Assembly: GCF_030534335.1 (NCBI RefSeq)
Contig: NZ_CP130565.1
Span: 1,137,501-1,201,500, forward strand
Reading direction: 5' to 3'
DNA: 64,000 bases
Source of the DNA: Marivirga harenae
GTDB lineage: Bacteria > Bacteroidota > Bacteroidia > Cytophagales > Cyclobacteriaceae
The notes under the pieces are model-generated. The model did not search any database. It had not been told where the DNA came from and saw nothing but the letters and a program-made list of their open reading frames with translations. Position 1 is the first letter of the stretch; each line of letters starts with the position of its first letter. Position numbers and translations under genes: made by a program. Below, piece after piece: positions 63,501 to 64,000 of the stretch.

Positions 63501-64000
63501 ATAATTACTACTAAATTCAAGTTGGTTTTTGACCAATGTGGCTGACATAGTTAACGTATCAAATTGGTTTGCCACATAACTGAAATTTCGAATACTCACT
63601 TCTGCTTCAGTTTCCATTTCACTTGGCACTAAGCCTTTTCCTTTAATGGCAATGTCAATATCTGCCGTATTAAAGTTTAAGCTGTCTTGCAACCACTTCG
63701 CCAATTCCAAATCGGATATTTTTATATCTGCCTGATAGCTTTCCGTCTGATTAGAATTAAAGTGGCCCTTCATTTTCAATTTACTTCTATCATCAATTTC
63801 AGCCAATATATTTGCCTTCATTCTCCCTGTTAAATAGCTCCCATTTCCTGTCAAATTAATTTTTTGCGGATAATGAGAAGGATAATCCTTTGGCATGAAA
63901 TACTGAAAATCTGATACTTCACTTTTGATTTCTACGCTTTCCACAGTAGCAGATAGCTTCTCAGTATCTTGCCAGTTTTGCAGTTTGGCTTTCAGTGCCA
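60552..64000 (-). CDS. tamB: TamB-like translocation/assembly protein, 5' end outside window
   Basis: The frame stays open from 60554 to the window end, so the N-terminus is missing. At least 1148 codons are visible. It is rich in long beta-strand repeats (LDIDSLSISVNNSE, GDLNIYPSVLKAD), ending with the TamB domain: GALGGNIYQQIQVINSNETRLNKQVFSLLVLNQFFP, DVSLSKNLFNDRFRVEVGSQVDLEGQ and NILVEYLLTEDGRYKLRGYRKNEFEG. TamB bridges the inner and outer membranes and works with TamA/TamL, encoded next with a four-base overlap. Confidence 0.9.
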   Translation of the reverse strand, partial: ALKAKLQNWQDTEKLSATVESVEIKSEVSDFQYFMPKDYPSHYPQKINLTGNGSYLTGRMKANILAEIDDRSKLKMKGHFNSNQTESYQADIKISDLELAKWLQDSLNFNTADIDIAIKGKGLVPSEMETEAEVSIRNFSYVANQFDTLTMSATLVKNQLEFSSNYSDSIADFDLSADGRIDSIQQKINLKANFNKLDLLALNISDTALWASTQASIKVELDSLHQSLKVYLSETILTSPLQTISFTPLELTAYNAIDSADVKLRWEKIALDLKMNHAFDQLAIADLDASKFQNARIFKVDTTERPMLMSVSLTAEESQNLLDFLPLDISFNPITATGNYNSAKEIVDFQLKIPRFHYQDIDLDSLSISVNNSEKEFHINTNFQRITSGDLNIYPSVLKADITPQKALFNVYVEDAASDSLFHVDALAERIEDSLFWSLEPKNLILNAEHWNMNPENRIYFDTANLQIQNLIFERNQQLFQLKTELKDEITALQLNFENFKIENFFAVINAEESPVKGILKGGIELENLSNLMAFSASLNLDSLSIFNEEVGNLSVNAKQESENRYQFDLSSKGEVSLRSKGWFDNNPEIPEFNFELDMDSVSLPFLTSFSDGLIQEASGNILGHFDFSGNTEDFEYDGNLNFQEASLYFTYLNMAYKLPNEKITLRNEKIQLNNFTLLDEQQSKMQLNGQVSTQDLLNPQFNLQLSAENFQLLNTTKENSDLFFGKAFFNADIDLIGTLNQPKIQAKVGLNDKTDLVYIIPESEVDVVEQEGIVTFKKPYEPSDTINAAEAELQRSADIDGVEINAIINTDKNAKFKVIVDERRGDYLTVSGDTDLNFILRKNGAISLNGNVEVNNGYYQLSLYDLVKRRFDIESGSRISWSGDPYEASLDITALYKTETPVNTLMEDQISSSSAQVKTQYRQKLPFLVQLFVDGNLTQPEISFGLDMPEASRGALGGNIYQQIQVINSNETRLNKQVFSLLVLNQFFPSGSSSGGPNSEAIARNSASQILSNQLNKLSNQYVKGVNLNLDLNSYEDYQSGTAQDRTQLDVSLSKNLFNDRFRVEVGSQVDLEGQQRTQQQATDIIGNILVEYLLTEDGRYKLRGYRKNEFEGLIDGQVVVTGISIQFSKDFQEFNELWSDTEDKEE

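Overview
The window is AT-rich and densely coded. Its gene content is that of a free-living, probably marine, gliding member of the Bacteroidota, most likely order Cytophagales (a Marivirga- or Fulvivirga-like bacterium). The evidence is a GldJ-type gliding lipoprotein, proteins with type IX secretion (T9SS) type A and type B sorting domains, a PorP/SprF-like protein, an ECF sigma/FecR pair, a TamL/TamB pair, a Brp/Blh retinal-forming dioxygenase, and few Shine-Dalgarno-like leaders. The genus is inference. I saw no rRNA, CRISPR array, transposase or phage gene, and no tRNA that I could recognise by eye.

Layout. 1-6441 is a three-gene minus-strand operon: a carrier-like membrane protein with HEAT repeats and a cyclic-nucleotide-binding-like domain, then a protein with three successive TIR-like units, then an nSTAND1 NTPase cut by the window edge. 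This is the strongest candidate for a poorly described system. 6671-13095 holds mixed single genes: serine hydrolase, LemA, GldJ, radical SAM, DUF4230 and a Tat-signal aminotransferase. 13273-19357 holds a TIGR00266 gene and a tightly coupled operon of ECF sigma, one-pass TonB-like protein, FG-GAP protein with T9SS type B end, and PorP/SprF-OmpA fusion. 19642-25732 carries housekeeping genes (gltX, prfA) with small and hypothetical neighbours.

25984-31756 is a signalling stretch: YfiR-like protein, HAMP-GAF-PAS sensor without a kinase, a DUF3365 c-heme-type lipoprotein, an ECF sigma/FecR pair with an unrecognised secreted protein, and a single-domain response regulator. 31804-43483 holds metabolic and membrane genes: secreted lipase-like lipoprotein, threonine dehydratase, GreA-like protein, Brp/Blh, a membrane-anchored MutS-like ATPase, amidohydrolase, glutamate dehydrogenase and RidA. 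43561-53661 includes two TPM-domain proteins, an FKBP isomerase, a 55-residue protein ending in -CGG, an ABC exporter, truA, a TonB-dependent receptor and a PA0069-type radical SAM protein.

53706-58006 is a secreted GH13 amylase convergent with a quinone oxidoreductase. The junction between them is duplicated as 155-bp direct repeats around about 400 bp of non-coding DNA. 58246-64000 is the TamL/TamB outer-membrane assembly pair, with the TamB N-terminus outside the window. Most start choices rest on signal peptides, four-base stop/start overlaps or conserved N-termini, because ribosome binding sites are rarely informative here. Functions are assigned from motifs read by eye.
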